Counted from the first letter of the stretch, positions 38,134 through 47,040 are shown. The stretch: DNA of 64,000 nt from Sporosarcina sp. (GCA_026169375.1 JAPFCR010000015.1:1-64000); one strand, 5' to 3'. Translations and numbers: made by a program. Notes: generated from the sequence alone by a model not told the origin.

Positions 38134-38667
38134 TTATCCTCTCCCCTCTTCTATCGCTTCTTCCATTGCTTCAGTATCTATCTCGTCATTGTATTCTTGA
38201 TGCATTCCTTTAACAAATAACAATTCAATCCCGTAAAGGAGGATATAAACTCCAGTGACTGGCAACGCTGCATACAATACACTCGACGGTAGCCCTGTTC
38301 CTGCCATTGTTGAATTATTCATTAACATTGTAAACTTCCAACCATAGAATGTTAAAACGCCTCCGAAAAACAGCACTAAAACCTTTGCAAATAAATCACA
38401 TAAGTTTTGAAGTTTTTCCGGGAATATCCCAACTAAAAATCCAACTCCAATATGAAGTTTTTTTCTAAATCCATAAGCTATTCCTAATAAGCTAACCCAA
38501 ACAAAAAGTAATAATGAAAGTTCTTCTGCCCATGATGGTGTAGACTTCAGAATTTGTCTAGAAAATACTTGATACAGGATAATCACGATCATTGCCAGTA
38601 AAGCTGATAGCGATAAAAACACAAGCAGACGATCAACTAAATCTTTAATCGTTTTAAATACCTTCAT
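38134..38667 (-). CDS. TRAP transporter small permease DctQ
   Basis: 177 residues with four membrane helices and the family block PSWAEELSLLLFVWVSLLG. It pairs with DctM. It is separated from the binding-protein gene dctP by a 366-base gap with a hairpin. Confidence 0.9.
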   Translation of the reverse strand: MKVFKTIKDLVDRLLVFLSLSALLAMIVIILYQVFSRQILKSTPSWAEELSLLLFVWVSLLGIAYGFRKKLHIGVGFLVGIFPEKLQNLCDLFAKVLVLFFGGVLTFYGWKFTMLMNNSTMAGTGLPSSVLYAALPVTGVYILLYGIELLFVKGMHQEYNDEIDTEAMEEAIEEGRG

Positions 38668-39033
38668 TAAGAGTGCCCCTTTCTATCTGTTGTTCATTTT
38701 ACAATTGGAAGCTAGAAATGTTTGAGCATTTCAAAGTATTTATCATTTGTATTTTCATGAACACAGTTAATAAAAAATATTTTAAATTTAATCAATACGG
38801 TATAACTTCAAACGCATGCCAATCTTCGTTAAATTTAGTTAAAGTCATACCACATTGATTAACATTCTTTAAAACTTCCTGCTTCTCTTTTATAAGAGAT
38901 TTTATTTGAAAGTAAATTGGGCATTATTTTCATGACCTAGTGTCGTAATCATTTAACTTATTGTCTTTACTAGAAGTATCATTTCTATAAATATAAAATT
39001 GGGAGAGGTGAGAAATAATCTCACCTCCTTTTT
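38668..39033 (-). other. Gap between dctP and dctQ with possible gene relic
   Basis: Unusually long for a TRAP operon. On the minus strand about 43 codons ending at 38792 read like the C-terminal part of a protein (KEKQEVLKNVNQCGMTLTKF, then NEDWHAFEVIPY and stop) but lack a start and a recognised family. The rest is AT-rich. Confidence 0.4.
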
Positions 39034-39037
39034 TTAT
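39001..39037. terminator. Hairpin after dctP
   Basis: GAGGTGAGA pairs with TCTCACCTC. The strong T run is on the plus strand; on the minus strand, where dctP lies, only TCCCAATTTTAT follows. It is more likely a partial terminator or mRNA stabiliser that raises DctP over DctQM. Confidence 0.6.
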
Positions 39038-40023
39038 TCTAGCTTGTCAATCCATTCTTGATACTGTGGACCATACTTTTCATAGATTGGTTCAACAGCG
39101 TCTCTCCAAGGTCCAAAATCTGTAACTTCAAAAATTTCATTTCCATTTTCAATAATTGCCTCTTTAGACTCTTCTTCTAATTCAGCCCATGCCTCACGTT
39201 GATACTCAACTGATTCTAAAGCTGCTTCTTGGAATGCCTTCTTATCTTCATCACTTAATTTATCCCATAGACTTTGAGATGCGAGTAAAACTTCAGGTGG
39301 TCCTGAATATTCATTCAAAGTAAAGTATTTCGCTACTTCAAAATGATTTGATGTGTAATAGCTTGGGAAGTTATTCTCAGCGCCGTCTAGTACTCCAGTT
39401 TGAATAGCTGAGTATACCTCACCGTATTCCATTGGCGATGCAGATGCACCGAATGCTTCAAAAATATTAATAGACAAATCAGATGGCTGTACGCGAATCT
39501 TCAAACCTTTTAAATCTTCAGGTGTTTTTACAAGTTTTTTAGAGTTATAAATACTTCTTTCACCAGAATCATAAAATGCTAATCCAACTAGATTAGAACC
39601 ATCAAATGTGTCTAAAAGTTCTTGTCCTAATTCTCCAGTTAAATGTTCCCACTTAGATTCTTCATCCTCAAATAGATAAGGGAGTGATAAAACACCTATG
39701 TCATCCGAAAACTCAGTTAATGGAATTGAGTTTACTCTCGTTAAATCGATTGAACCTAGTTGTAATTGCTCTACAACACTTTTTTCTTCACCTAGTTGAC
39801 CGCCTGCAAATACGTCAACTTTATAACGTCCGTCAGTTTTCTCTTCAACTAATTCCGCAAACTTCTTATCTCCAATAACTGTTGGATATTCTTCAGGGTG
39901 ATTGTCTGCTAATCTTAATGTAATCGCTTTCTCACCAGATTCAGAGTCGTCTCCTCCGCATGCAGCTAGCAACAACACAGAAAAAAGCATTAATGATATT
40001 ATTACAGAAAGTCTTTTCTTCAA
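39034..40023 (-). CDS. TRAP solute-binding lipoprotein DctP
   Basis: 329 residues from TTG 40023, preceded by AAAGGAGG. The signal peptide ends in the lipobox LLAAC, so the protein is membrane-anchored outside the cell. The family carboxylate-binding Arg is in GLKIRVQPSD, meaning the ligand bears a carboxylate, as for hexuronates, aldonates and C4 acids. Its promoter shares the operator found at larA, larE and uxaC, which makes a uronate or aldonate the best guess. Confidence 0.92.
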   Translation of the reverse strand: MKKRLSVIISLMLFSVLLLAACGGDDSESGEKAITLRLADNHPEEYPTVIGDKKFAELVEEKTDGRYKVDVFAGGQLGEEKSVVEQLQLGSIDLTRVNSIPLTEFSDDIGVLSLPYLFEDEESKWEHLTGELGQELLDTFDGSNLVGLAFYDSGERSIYNSKKLVKTPEDLKGLKIRVQPSDLSINIFEAFGASASPMEYGEVYSAIQTGVLDGAENNFPSYYTSNHFEVAKYFTLNEYSGPPEVLLASQSLWDKLSDEDKKAFQEAALESVEYQREAWAELEEESKEAIIENGNEIFEVTDFGPWRDAVEPIYEKYGPQYQEWIDKLE

Positions 40024-40066
40024 TTGATTTTCCTCCTTTAATATTTTAATTATTAACACTTTAAAA

Positions 40067-40080
40067 CGTAACCGCTTTCA
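40067..40080 (-). promoter_or_regulatory. cre site in the dctP leader
   Basis: The minus strand reads TGAAAGCGGTTACG, 13 of 14 to the CcpA consensus. It lies between the ROK operator and the start codon. Confidence 0.6.
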
Positions 40081-40112
40081 AAATAATTACTTTGTTTTCT
40101 GACCATTCTTAA

Positions 40113-40174
40113 TTACTTTGACCAATAAACAAACTAATTGCTTTCATTATAGATGTAAGCGCTTAACATTTCAA
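40113..40174 (-). promoter_or_regulatory. dctP promoter with ROK-type operator and cre-like spacer
   Basis: TTGAAA (40169-40174), 17-base spacer, TATAAT (40146-40151). The spacer contains TTAAGCGCTTACA, a cre-like palindrome. Twelve bases downstream of the -10 is an operator at 40113-40133 whose right arm is TAAACAAA and whose left arm is degenerate (TTACTTTG). Confidence 0.75.
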
Positions 40175-40237
40175 GTTGTTTTCTACAAAATTTTCAATTA
40201 TTTTCTTACAAATTGAAATATATACGTTTTTATGATC

Positions 40238-41611
40238 TTACAATAGCAAATAAGCGACTATTGTGCCTATTCCACCAAATAATAATGCATAAGGTAAATT
40301 AATCAATGTAATTCGATAAGGACTTTGTTCAATATTCATAGAAGTTAACGTTACAACTAACCCGTAAGTACCTACTGTTAATGTTGCGATTGAACTTGTC
40401 ACTAAAACAATTGCGATACTCAGTGGGTTATAAATTGAGAGTAACGTACTTAATAAACTGCCTAGAATCCCGAACGTTGCGATTGGATGAACACCAAACA
40501 TACTCAAAAAAATAAAAGCGACTTGAATGACAAAAAACACTAATAAAGGATATTCAGCAATCTTTATAATCGGCTGTTGAACAACTTCCATAAATGCTGC
40601 CTCACCAATACTATGTGAAAACAAGGCTAAAGAAATAAATAAAATGATAAAGTTTTGCATCGTATTTGTTTTTTCTTTCCAATTATTCCAACCAATCACC
40701 CAAAATCTATGTAGTCTCTTCATAATGATTGACCAGACTACAGCAAAAGGAAAAATTAAGAGTGTCACAGTTAATATAAAATCCATGTCAAATAATGTTC
40801 CGATAGAAATAACAGCCACTAAAAATAACACAAGCGCAATCATTAAATGAACAAGCTTTTTTAGTAACTCTTTTAAATTCACATGCTCTACTTGTGTCAA
40901 GTCACTTTTATTCACCGTATGCTTCCGAAAATAAAGTCTTCCCCAAAGTGAATCTATGAAAAAAATGATAATACCAATTAAAATTAACCATGGAAGTAAT
41001 GAAACATAAGAAACTCCTGTAATAAAAATAGACATTGCCAATAAGATTTCCAAGGGACTCCATAATAATGCTAAAGAATAACCTCTTAAAGTCGCTGTAC
41101 TAATGAATGAACCACGAACTTTTTTATTTAAATCCGATAAGTTTGTTTTTAACACATCTTGAGAAATTGTAGCTGCTGATAGATTTAAAAAAGACGCTAA
41201 TGTAAGTGTTGTAGCAGAACTTCGTGTATAAAGCCCACCTAAATTCGAAACATTTACTTGCATTAATGTATTTAAGCTCCGATCGAACCCGCCACTTCTC
41301 ACAACGCTATTCATCCAAGGTAACATTGCTAATAGCATTAATAAGCCCATATTACTTGTCATAATAGGAGGCAACGCTGCAATCGATTGCCCTGAGGTGC
41401 CATACAAATAGCCACCAATTAATAAAAAGGCAAAACTGAGTGTTTTAAATAATCTAGAGGCACTATAAAATGATACGATTAACATCAACATTGCAAGTAA
41501 ACCAATTACATACGTCAATCTCTCACTCACAATAAATAGATTGAGTATATATAATAAAAACACGAAAGCGTAGAATATATATAGATGTTCCGAAATACTT
41601 TCTTTCTTCAT
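40238..41611 (-). CDS. Putative permease, ion-transporter superfamily-like
   Basis: 457 residues from ATG 41611 (GGGGGAT just upstream). Hydrophobic throughout with about 12 helices in two halves. Loop-containing segments such as RSSATTLTLASFLNLSAATI, and VHPIATFGIL near the C terminus, resemble the two hairpin regions of DASS/ArsB-type carriers. The exact family is not recognised. It starts 50 bases after larC1 on the same strand, so it is in the larC1 transcript. It could carry a hydroxy acid or sugar acid; a nickel role cannot be excluded but no metal-binding motif is visible. Confidence 0.6.
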   Translation of the reverse strand: MKKESISEHLYIFYAFVFLLYILNLFIVSERLTYVIGLLAMLMLIVSFYSASRLFKTLSFAFLLIGGYLYGTSGQSIAALPPIMTSNMGLLMLLAMLPWMNSVVRSGGFDRSLNTLMQVNVSNLGGLYTRSSATTLTLASFLNLSAATISQDVLKTNLSDLNKKVRGSFISTATLRGYSLALLWSPLEILLAMSIFITGVSYVSLLPWLILIGIIIFFIDSLWGRLYFRKHTVNKSDLTQVEHVNLKELLKKLVHLMIALVLFLVAVISIGTLFDMDFILTVTLLIFPFAVVWSIIMKRLHRFWVIGWNNWKEKTNTMQNFIILFISLALFSHSIGEAAFMEVVQQPIIKIAEYPLLVFFVIQVAFIFLSMFGVHPIATFGILGSLLSTLLSIYNPLSIAIVLVTSSIATLTVGTYGLVVTLTSMNIEQSPYRITLINLPYALLFGGIGTIVAYLLL

Positions 41612-41660
41612 GCCATCCCCCATTAACTGTTCATTTTTTCACATAAACGAATGCTTTCTT

Positions 41661-42419
41661 TTATGAACCAATCATCACTCTCAACACATTCGGATGATTT
41701 GGAAATGTTTTCGTTCCAGCACCGTAACCAATTTGCTCGACAGTCATTGCAGGCATCGGACCAAACTGTTTTGCAAGTGTTGCAACAATCGCTGCGCCTG
41801 TTGGTGTTGCTAACTCGCCTTTAACTTCGCTTGCCGCAATTGGTACACCACGTAAAATTTCTAATGTTGCTGGGGCTGGAACTGGATAAATCCCGTGGTC
41901 GATATGAATCTTACCTGAACCGACAGGAATTGCTGATGAAAAGATTGTTTCTATGTTTAACTGATCCAGTAAAATCGCTGCCCCTACAATATCGATAATC
42001 GAATCTACAGCACCAACCTCATGAAAATGCACATCTTCTAACGGTACGTCGTGAATTTTCCCTTCTGCTATGCCAATTTTTTCAAATACTTTCAAAGCAA
42101 TTTTCTCAGTTCTTTCTGTAAACCCAGCAGACTGAATTATTTCAACAATATGTTTATACGAACGATGATCATGATGATGGTGGTGATGATCGTGGTCACC
42201 ATGTTCATGATGATGTTCTTCCATTAGCAATACATCAAATTTCGTACTCGTGATGCCATTTTTCACAACTTTTGTAAATTTCAATTCGTATTCATCTTCC
42301 ATGTTTAACTTCTGTAATTCTTTTTCTAAATGCGCAGGGTCACCCCCCGCATCGACTAATGCACCGATGACCATATCTCCGCTAATCCCTGAAAAACAAT
42401 CAAAATACAATTTTTTCAT
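41661..42419 (-). CDS. larC1: LarC N-terminal half (LarC1) with His-rich stretch
   Basis: 252 residues matching the LarC N-terminal domain: YFDCFSGISGDMVIGALVDAG at the start, VHFHEVGAVDSIIDIVGAA, and PVPAPATLEIL with ELATPTGAA. Residues 69-85 are almost all His, Asp and Glu, a likely nickel store. It lacks the C-terminal cyclometallase part, encoded as larC2 at 25892-26371. It ends cleanly with a stop and is followed by the permease gene, with no slippery overlap into a LarC2 frame. Divergent from the ROK repressor gene. Confidence 0.93.
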   Translation of the reverse strand: MKKLYFDCFSGISGDMVIGALVDAGGDPAHLEKELQKLNMEDEYELKFTKVVKNGITSTKFDVLLMEEHHHEHGDHDHHHHHHDHRSYKHIVEIIQSAGFTERTEKIALKVFEKIGIAEGKIHDVPLEDVHFHEVGAVDSIIDIVGAAILLDQLNIETIFSSAIPVGSGKIHIDHGIYPVPAPATLEILRGVPIAASEVKGELATPTGAAIVATLAKQFGPMPAMTVEQIGYGAGTKTFPNHPNVLRVMIGS

Positions 42420-42517
42420 TTTAAATGCACCTTTCTTTGTTATAATACAAATAAGTATACACTTTACAATGCTTCAAACCAACTAGGAAGAACCACAATT
42501 CTTTACTTTCCAATTAT

Positions 42518-42538
42518 TTTGTTGGTGTGATAAACAAA
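42518..42538 (+). promoter_or_regulatory. ROK-type operator at the repressor's own promoter
   Basis: TTTGTTGG-N5-TAAACAAA, 16 of 21 identical to the uxaC operator, ending 25 bases before the repressor ATG. It suggests autoregulation and links the repressor to the four other sites. Confidence 0.7.
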
Positions 42539-42563
42539 GTAGAATACGTCGAGGGGGATTTTT

Positions 42564-43784
42564 ATGATTACAGGTGATGGTGCTTATATTAAGCAGATCA
42601 ATAGGGGTTTAATTTTACGAAAAATTATTGAAGAAAAATTAATTTCTAGAGCCGATTTATCAAAAATTACTGGACTGAATAAAGCTACGGTTTCAGTTCA
42701 AGTTGCTGATTTACTCCAGGATCATTTAATTTATGAAACACAGCAAGAACATAATGTCGTTGGCAGAAGGCCCATTATGTTGTCGATCAACCGGCCAGCA
42801 GGCTTTGTCCTTGGCATTGACTTAGACTATAAACAGGTTCAATTTATCGTCTCTGATTTAGGTGGACAACCTGTACAACAAAAGACGATTAAATTGGATT
42901 CGGAAAATTATCATGAGTTCGTGACGTTACTAATTCATGAAATCAGTGCTTATGAGCAACAATATAAAACTAGTGAATACGGCTTAATTAGTACGGTTAT
43001 CGGGATTCACGGAACCGTAACGAAAGACGAGAAAATTCACTTCGTACCCAGTTTTCAATGGAAAAATAAAAATTTAAAAGAAGATTTACAAAAAGAATTA
43101 GCAATAGATATTTCAATCCATAACAACGCTAACTTGTCAGCTTATGCTGAGCGAGTTTATGAATATCATAAGAGTGATAATTTACTTTGTGTTATGCTTG
43201 CTTCTGGTATTGGGGTTGGCTTGATGATTGATGGTCAGTTGCAAACAGGTTTTCACGGATTTGCAGGAGAAATGGGCCATATGATCATTCAACAAGACGG
43301 TGATTTGTGTAATTGTGGCAATCGTGGATGTTGGGAATTATACTCATCGGAAAAGAGTTTATTTACAAATATAGTAAAGCGCTTACAATTAGAGTCGCTT
43401 ACATATGAGGAACTTAAATACCTGATTGACTCCAATAATCCTGACGTCATTGAACTGATTGAACAATACATGCTTGACTTATCAACAGGCCTGAATAACA
43501 TTATTAATTTATACAATCCTGAAACATTGGTCTTAACAAATGACGTGTTAAAAATGTATCCAAATGCGGTTGAAAAAATAAAGGCTAATTTCCAATCAAC
43601 GATAAGCCATTACGGGGTCATTGCACTATCCAATCTAGGCAATAAATCTTGTGCGATGGGCGCGTGTGCATTAGCAATTCAACGTTTTCTAGAAGTTCCA
43701 GAAATAAAATTGTCATTGGAAGAAAACTTCTCTTCAAAAAAATCACAAGACAATAACAATGTTCACTCGTCTTGTTTAGCTTAA
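42564..43784 (+). CDS. ROK-family transcriptional repressor (XylR/NagC-like)
   Basis: 406 residues. The N-terminal winged helix (about residues 10-75; SRADLSKITGLNKATVSVQV) is followed by a ROK domain. Zinc ligands are in CNCGNRGCWELY, and the ligand loop is FAGEMGHM. ROK repressors of the XylR type bind inverted repeats with TTNGTTT arms. The five operators described here have such arms, and one is at this gene, so it is the best candidate regulator of larA, larE, dctP and uxaC-gnd. The inducer is probably a sugar acid or its phosphate. Confidence 0.88.
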   Translation: MITGDGAYIKQINRGLILRKIIEEKLISRADLSKITGLNKATVSVQVADLLQDHLIYETQQEHNVVGRRPIMLSINRPAGFVLGIDLDYKQVQFIVSDLGGQPVQQKTIKLDSENYHEFVTLLIHEISAYEQQYKTSEYGLISTVIGIHGTVTKDEKIHFVPSFQWKNKNLKEDLQKELAIDISIHNNANLSAYAERVYEYHKSDNLLCVMLASGIGVGLMIDGQLQTGFHGFAGEMGHMIIQQDGDLCNCGNRGCWELYSSEKSLFTNIVKRLQLESLTYEELKYLIDSNNPDVIELIEQYMLDLSTGLNNIINLYNPETLVLTNDVLKMYPNAVEKIKANFQSTISHYGVIALSNLGNKSCAMGACALAIQRFLEVPEIKLSLEENFSSKKSQDNNNVHSSCLA

Positions 43785-43790
43785 TGAATA

Positions 43791-43831
43791 AAAAAGGTGT
43801 CTACCATCATTTGATGAATAGACACCTTTTT
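43791..43831. terminator. Bidirectional terminator between the ROK gene and gnd
   Basis: Perfect 13-bp arms AAAAAGGTGTCTA and TAGACACCTTTTT. Confidence 0.9.
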
Positions 43832-43835
43832 CTAA

Positions 43836-45245
43836 TTAGAACCAGTTCGTATGGAATGTTCCTTCTTTATCTTTACGCTCATACGTATGTGCACCGAAGT
43901 AGTCACGTTGCGCTTGGATTAAGTTTGCTGACAAGTTTTCAGAGCGGTAGCTATCATAATAAGCAATTGCGCTTGAGAAACATGGAACTGCAATTCCTTG
44001 CTCAACAGCAACAGAAACCACTTTACGTAATGCAGATTGATACTCACCAACAATATCCTTGAAGTAAGGATCTAATAGTAAGTTCTCTAGCTCTGGGTTA
44101 CGGTCATACGCATCTTTAATATTTTGTAAGAACTGCGCACGGATAATACAGCCACCACGCCAGATCATCGCGATATCACCGTATTGTAAATCCCAGTTAT
44201 TTTCTTCAGAATGTGCACGCATTTGTGCAAATCCTTGTGCATATGAACAAATTTTACTCATAAAGAGTGCTTTTCGAACTGCTTCAATAAGTTCTTCTCG
44301 GTCACCTTCATACTTTGGCACTTCTGGTGCGACAAGTACTTTACTTGCACGGACACGCTCGTCTTTTAGCGATGAAATTGTACGTGCAAATACTGATTCA
44401 GTGATGAGTGGTAGTGGAACACCGATGTCTAGCGCGTTTTTACTTGTCCACGCACCTGTTCCTTTTTGACCAGCTTTATCTAAGATCATTTCAACTAATG
44501 GCTCACCAGTCTCATCATCCATTTTCGTGAAGATTTCAGATGTGATTTCAACTAGGTAACTGTCTAGTTCACCTTTATTCCACTCTGCGAATACTTCATG
44601 AAGCTCTTTTGCATTCAATCCAAGTACATGCTTTAAGATGAAATAAGATTCACCAATTAACTGCATATCTCCGTATTCAATTCCGTTATGCACCATTTTC
44701 ACATAGTGACCTGCACCTTCTGGACCGATATACGTGCTGCATGATTCGCCGTCTACTTTGGCAGAAATTGCATCGAAAATTGGTTGCACTAAATCATATG
44801 CCTCTTTTTGACCACCAGGCATTAGTGACGGACCATAAAGCGCACCTTCTTCTCCACCTGAAACACCTGTCCCAATGAAGTGAATACCTGTTTTTTCAAG
44901 CTCTTTATTACGACGGTTTGTATCTTCAAATAATGTATTTCCACCATCGATTAAAATATCGCCTTTTTCAAGGTATGGTTTAAGTGATTCGATTGTTGCA
45001 TCTGTTGCTGGTCCAGCTTGTACCATTAACATAATTTTACGTGGTGATTCTAATGAGTTTACAAATTCTTCAATGCTTTTTGCACCATAAAAATTCTTTC
45101 CTTTAGCCTCATTTTCTAAAAACTCATCAACGCGTGACGTCGTACGATTATATACTGAAACAGAATAACCTCTGCTTTCGATATTCATTGCTAAGTTTTT
45201 TCCCATCACCGCTAAACCGATGACACCGAATTGTTGTTTTGACAT
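43836..45245 (-). CDS. gnd: 6-phosphogluconate dehydrogenase (decarboxylating)
   Basis: Oxidises 6-phosphogluconate to ribulose-5-phosphate and CO2 with NADP+. 469 residues from ATG 45245 (AGAAAGAGGG upstream), the usual length of the GndA type. Motifs are [37 protein letters not shown] and the catalytic [10 protein letters not shown]. It lies 22 bases behind uxaC in one operon, which is unusual: uxaC is normally with uxuA/uxuB. This placement is key support for a glucuronate route through gluconate. Confidence 0.96.
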   Translation of the reverse strand: MSKQQFGVIGLAVMGKNLAMNIESRGYSVSVYNRTTSRVDEFLENEAKGKNFYGAKSIEEFVNSLESPRKIMLMVQAGPATDATIESLKPYLEKGDILIDGGNTLFEDTNRRNKELEKTGIHFIGTGVSGGEEGALYGPSLMPGGQKEAYDLVQPIFDAISAKVDGESCSTYIGPEGAGHYVKMVHNGIEYGDMQLIGESYFILKHVLGLNAKELHEVFAEWNKGELDSYLVEITSEIFTKMDDETGEPLVEMILDKAGQKGTGAWTSKNALDIGVPLPLITESVFARTISSLKDERVRASKVLVAPEVPKYEGDREELIEAVRKALFMSKICSYAQGFAQMRAHSEENNWDLQYGDIAMIWRGGCIIRAQFLQNIKDAYDRNPELENLLLDPYFKDIVGEYQSALRKVVSVAVEQGIAVPCFSSAIAYYDSYRSENLSANLIQAQRDYFGAHTYERKDKEGTFHTNWF

Positions 45246-45267
45246 ATTGTTCCCTCTTTCTAACGTG

Positions 45268-46671
45268 TTATTGATCCAAGCCGAAATAACGCTTTGCATT
45301 GCCATAACAAATATTATGGACATACTGCTTCAATAGTGGAATATCTTTCGGAACTTTTCCTTCTTCTACCCATGTGCCGAGTAAGTTACACAACACTCTT
45401 CTGAAATACTCATGACGTGGGAATGAAAGAAAGCTTCTTGAATCTGTTAACATCCCGATGAAATTACTAATTAAACCAAAATTGGCTAATGTCTTCATCT
45501 GGTCTTCCATACCATCTATTGTATCATTAAACCACCATGCCGTCCCGAATTGAACCTTTCCAGCAATTTCTGAATTTTGGTAGTTTCCAGCCATTCCCGC
45601 AAGGATATTATTATCATTTGCATTTAAGCTATATAAAACCGTCTTTGGTAACTTATCTTTTTCATCTAGCGCATCTAAAAAGCCTGACAACTTATCCGCA
45701 ATTAAATAATCACCCATCGAGTCAAATCCAGCATCCGGTCCTAATTGCTTAAACATTCTTGTACTGTTATTTCGAAGTGGACTCATATGCAGTTGCATTG
45801 CCCAACCTTTCTCTGCATATAATTCACCTAAATAGACTAAAGTAAAAGTTTTATATTGTTCGACTTCGAATGCTGTTAAAGCTTTTCCTTCTAATCGCTT
45901 TGAGAAAATTTTAGCAACTTCTTCTTTCGTTGCCGCTGCATAAAACATTCTTTCGATCCCGTGGTCTGAACTACGACAACCTTGCTCATCAAAAAAGTCA
46001 ACTCGTTCTGCAAGTGCTTCTAGAAAAGCGTCATATGTTTCAATCGAACGATTTGTCACTTTCTCTAATTGCTCAAGCCAAGAACTAAATTCTTCTCGCT
46101 CAATATTCAATCCTTTGTCTGGGCGGAATGAAGGCGACACAGTCATACCCGTATTTTCTTTTTGCAAGGCAATATGACTCGCTAAATCATCTACCGGATC
46201 ATCTGTTGTTCCGACAAATTCTACTTTTTTATTTGTAAGCAATGTTCTTGCCGTCATATCTTCTGATTGAAGCTTTGCATTCGCTTCTTCCCAAATTGCT
46301 GGTGCTGATTTTTCATTCAGTACTTCATCAATATCAAAATATCTTAATAATTCGAGATGCGTCCAATGATAAAGTGGGTTTCCAAATGTATTTGGAACTG
46401 TTTTAGACCAAGCTAAAAACTTCTCATAATCACTTCTATCCCCTGTAATATAAGCTTCTTCAATCCCATTTGCACGCATCGCACGCCACTTATAATGGTC
46501 GCCACCTAACCATACTTCTGATAAATTTGAAAAGCTTTTATTCGCTAAAATCTCATGTTGATTCAAATGGTTATGGTAATCGACGATTGGCAAATCTTTC
46601 GCCGTCTCATGGTAAAGAATTTGAGCTGTTTCGTTGTACAATAGGAAATCATCTGTAATAAATGTTTTCAA
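45268..46671 (-). CDS. uxaC: Glucuronate (uronate) isomerase UxaC
   Basis: Converts D-glucuronate to D-fructuronate or D-galacturonate to D-tagaturonate. 467 residues from TTG 46671, which follows GAGGGCGG; an upstream ATG would include the ribosome binding site. The amidohydrolase-like family shows [10 protein letters not shown] near residue 30 and [22 protein letters not shown] downstream. First gene of the uxaC-gnd operon, behind a promoter with the ROK operator and a cre-like spacer. Confidence 0.95.
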   Translation of the reverse strand: MKTFITDDFLLYNETAQILYHETAKDLPIVDYHNHLNQHEILANKSFSNLSEVWLGGDHYKWRAMRANGIEEAYITGDRSDYEKFLAWSKTVPNTFGNPLYHWTHLELLRYFDIDEVLNEKSAPAIWEEANAKLQSEDMTARTLLTNKKVEFVGTTDDPVDDLASHIALQKENTGMTVSPSFRPDKGLNIEREEFSSWLEQLEKVTNRSIETYDAFLEALAERVDFFDEQGCRSSDHGIERMFYAAATKEEVAKIFSKRLEGKALTAFEVEQYKTFTLVYLGELYAEKGWAMQLHMSPLRNNSTRMFKQLGPDAGFDSMGDYLIADKLSGFLDALDEKDKLPKTVLYSLNANDNNILAGMAGNYQNSEIAGKVQFGTAWWFNDTIDGMEDQMKTLANFGLISNFIGMLTDSRSFLSFPRHEYFRRVLCNLLGTWVEEGKVPKDIPLLKQYVHNICYGNAKRYFGLDQ

Positions 46672-46709
46672 AGTAATCCGCCCTCTCTCTAAGTATAACA
46701 TTTTCATAA

Positions 46710-46774
46710 TTTGTTTGTTCACTAAACAAACCTAATCTTATATTCATCATAATTGTAAGCGCTTCACTTTTCAA
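46710..46774 (-). promoter_or_regulatory. uxaC-gnd promoter with ROK-type operator and cre-like spacer
   Basis: TTGAAA (46769-46774), 17-base spacer with GAAGCGCTTACA, TATGAT (46746-46751). The best operator of the set is at 46710-46730: perfect 7-bp arms TTTGTTT and AAACAAA. Of the 27 bases from the -35 through the spacer and on to the following T, most match the dctP promoter. Confidence 0.82.
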
Positions 46775-46801
46775 GTTAAATCAAAATAGATTTTCAATTA
46801 T

Positions 46802-46844
46802 AAAAAAAGCTGTTCACTCGTAAAGAAACTTACAAGTAAACAGC
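46802..46844 (-). terminator. Terminator now separated from its gene by repeat R2
   Basis: GCTGTTCACTCGTAA pairs with TTACAAGTAAACAGC, with seven T on the minus strand. The only minus-strand gene it can serve is the Gfo/Idh ending at 47053, about 200 bases away across the R2 repeat. Confidence 0.7.
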
Positions 46845-46855
46845 ACTCAAAAACA

Positions 46856-47040
46856 AAGTAAAACTTCACTCAGTTGTTTTTGCGATTAAAGAAGAACACA
46901 AACTAAGTACGTCATGTCCTGTGACAACGCTTGTGTGACCAACATCGTGTTAGCCTGAACCCATCAGGTATTTACGGACAGTTGGCTTCACTTTGTTCTG
47001 TAAGTAAAGGTTACTGGCCGTTACATGCGGGATAAATTAA
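46856..47040 (+). repeat. Hairpin-ended intergenic repeat, copy R2
   Basis: About 185 bases, the longest copy of the family. It begins AAGTAAAACTTCACTCAG, like the R3 start AAGTGAAACTTCAATCAG. It contains ATCAGGTATTTACGGACAG as in R1 and ends ATGCGGGATAAAT. Internal palindromes (GTCCTGTGAC and GTGTTAG regions) suggest a structured RNA or a small non-autonomous element. Confidence 0.6.

Noticed and set aside
25892..42419. larC split as a sequencing frameshift or programmed frameshift
   Set aside because: The halves are 15.3 kb apart in different operons, each with its own start and stop, so neither explanation works.
42431..42451. Possible ROK operator upstream of larC1
   Set aside because: Only the left half resembles the motif (about 12 of 21). 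larC1 may be controlled from the nearby 42518 site or not at all.
45246..45323. N-terminal extension of gnd into the uxaC end
   Set aside because: A good ribosome binding site precedes the ATG at 45245, and the extension has no family similarity and overlaps uxaC.
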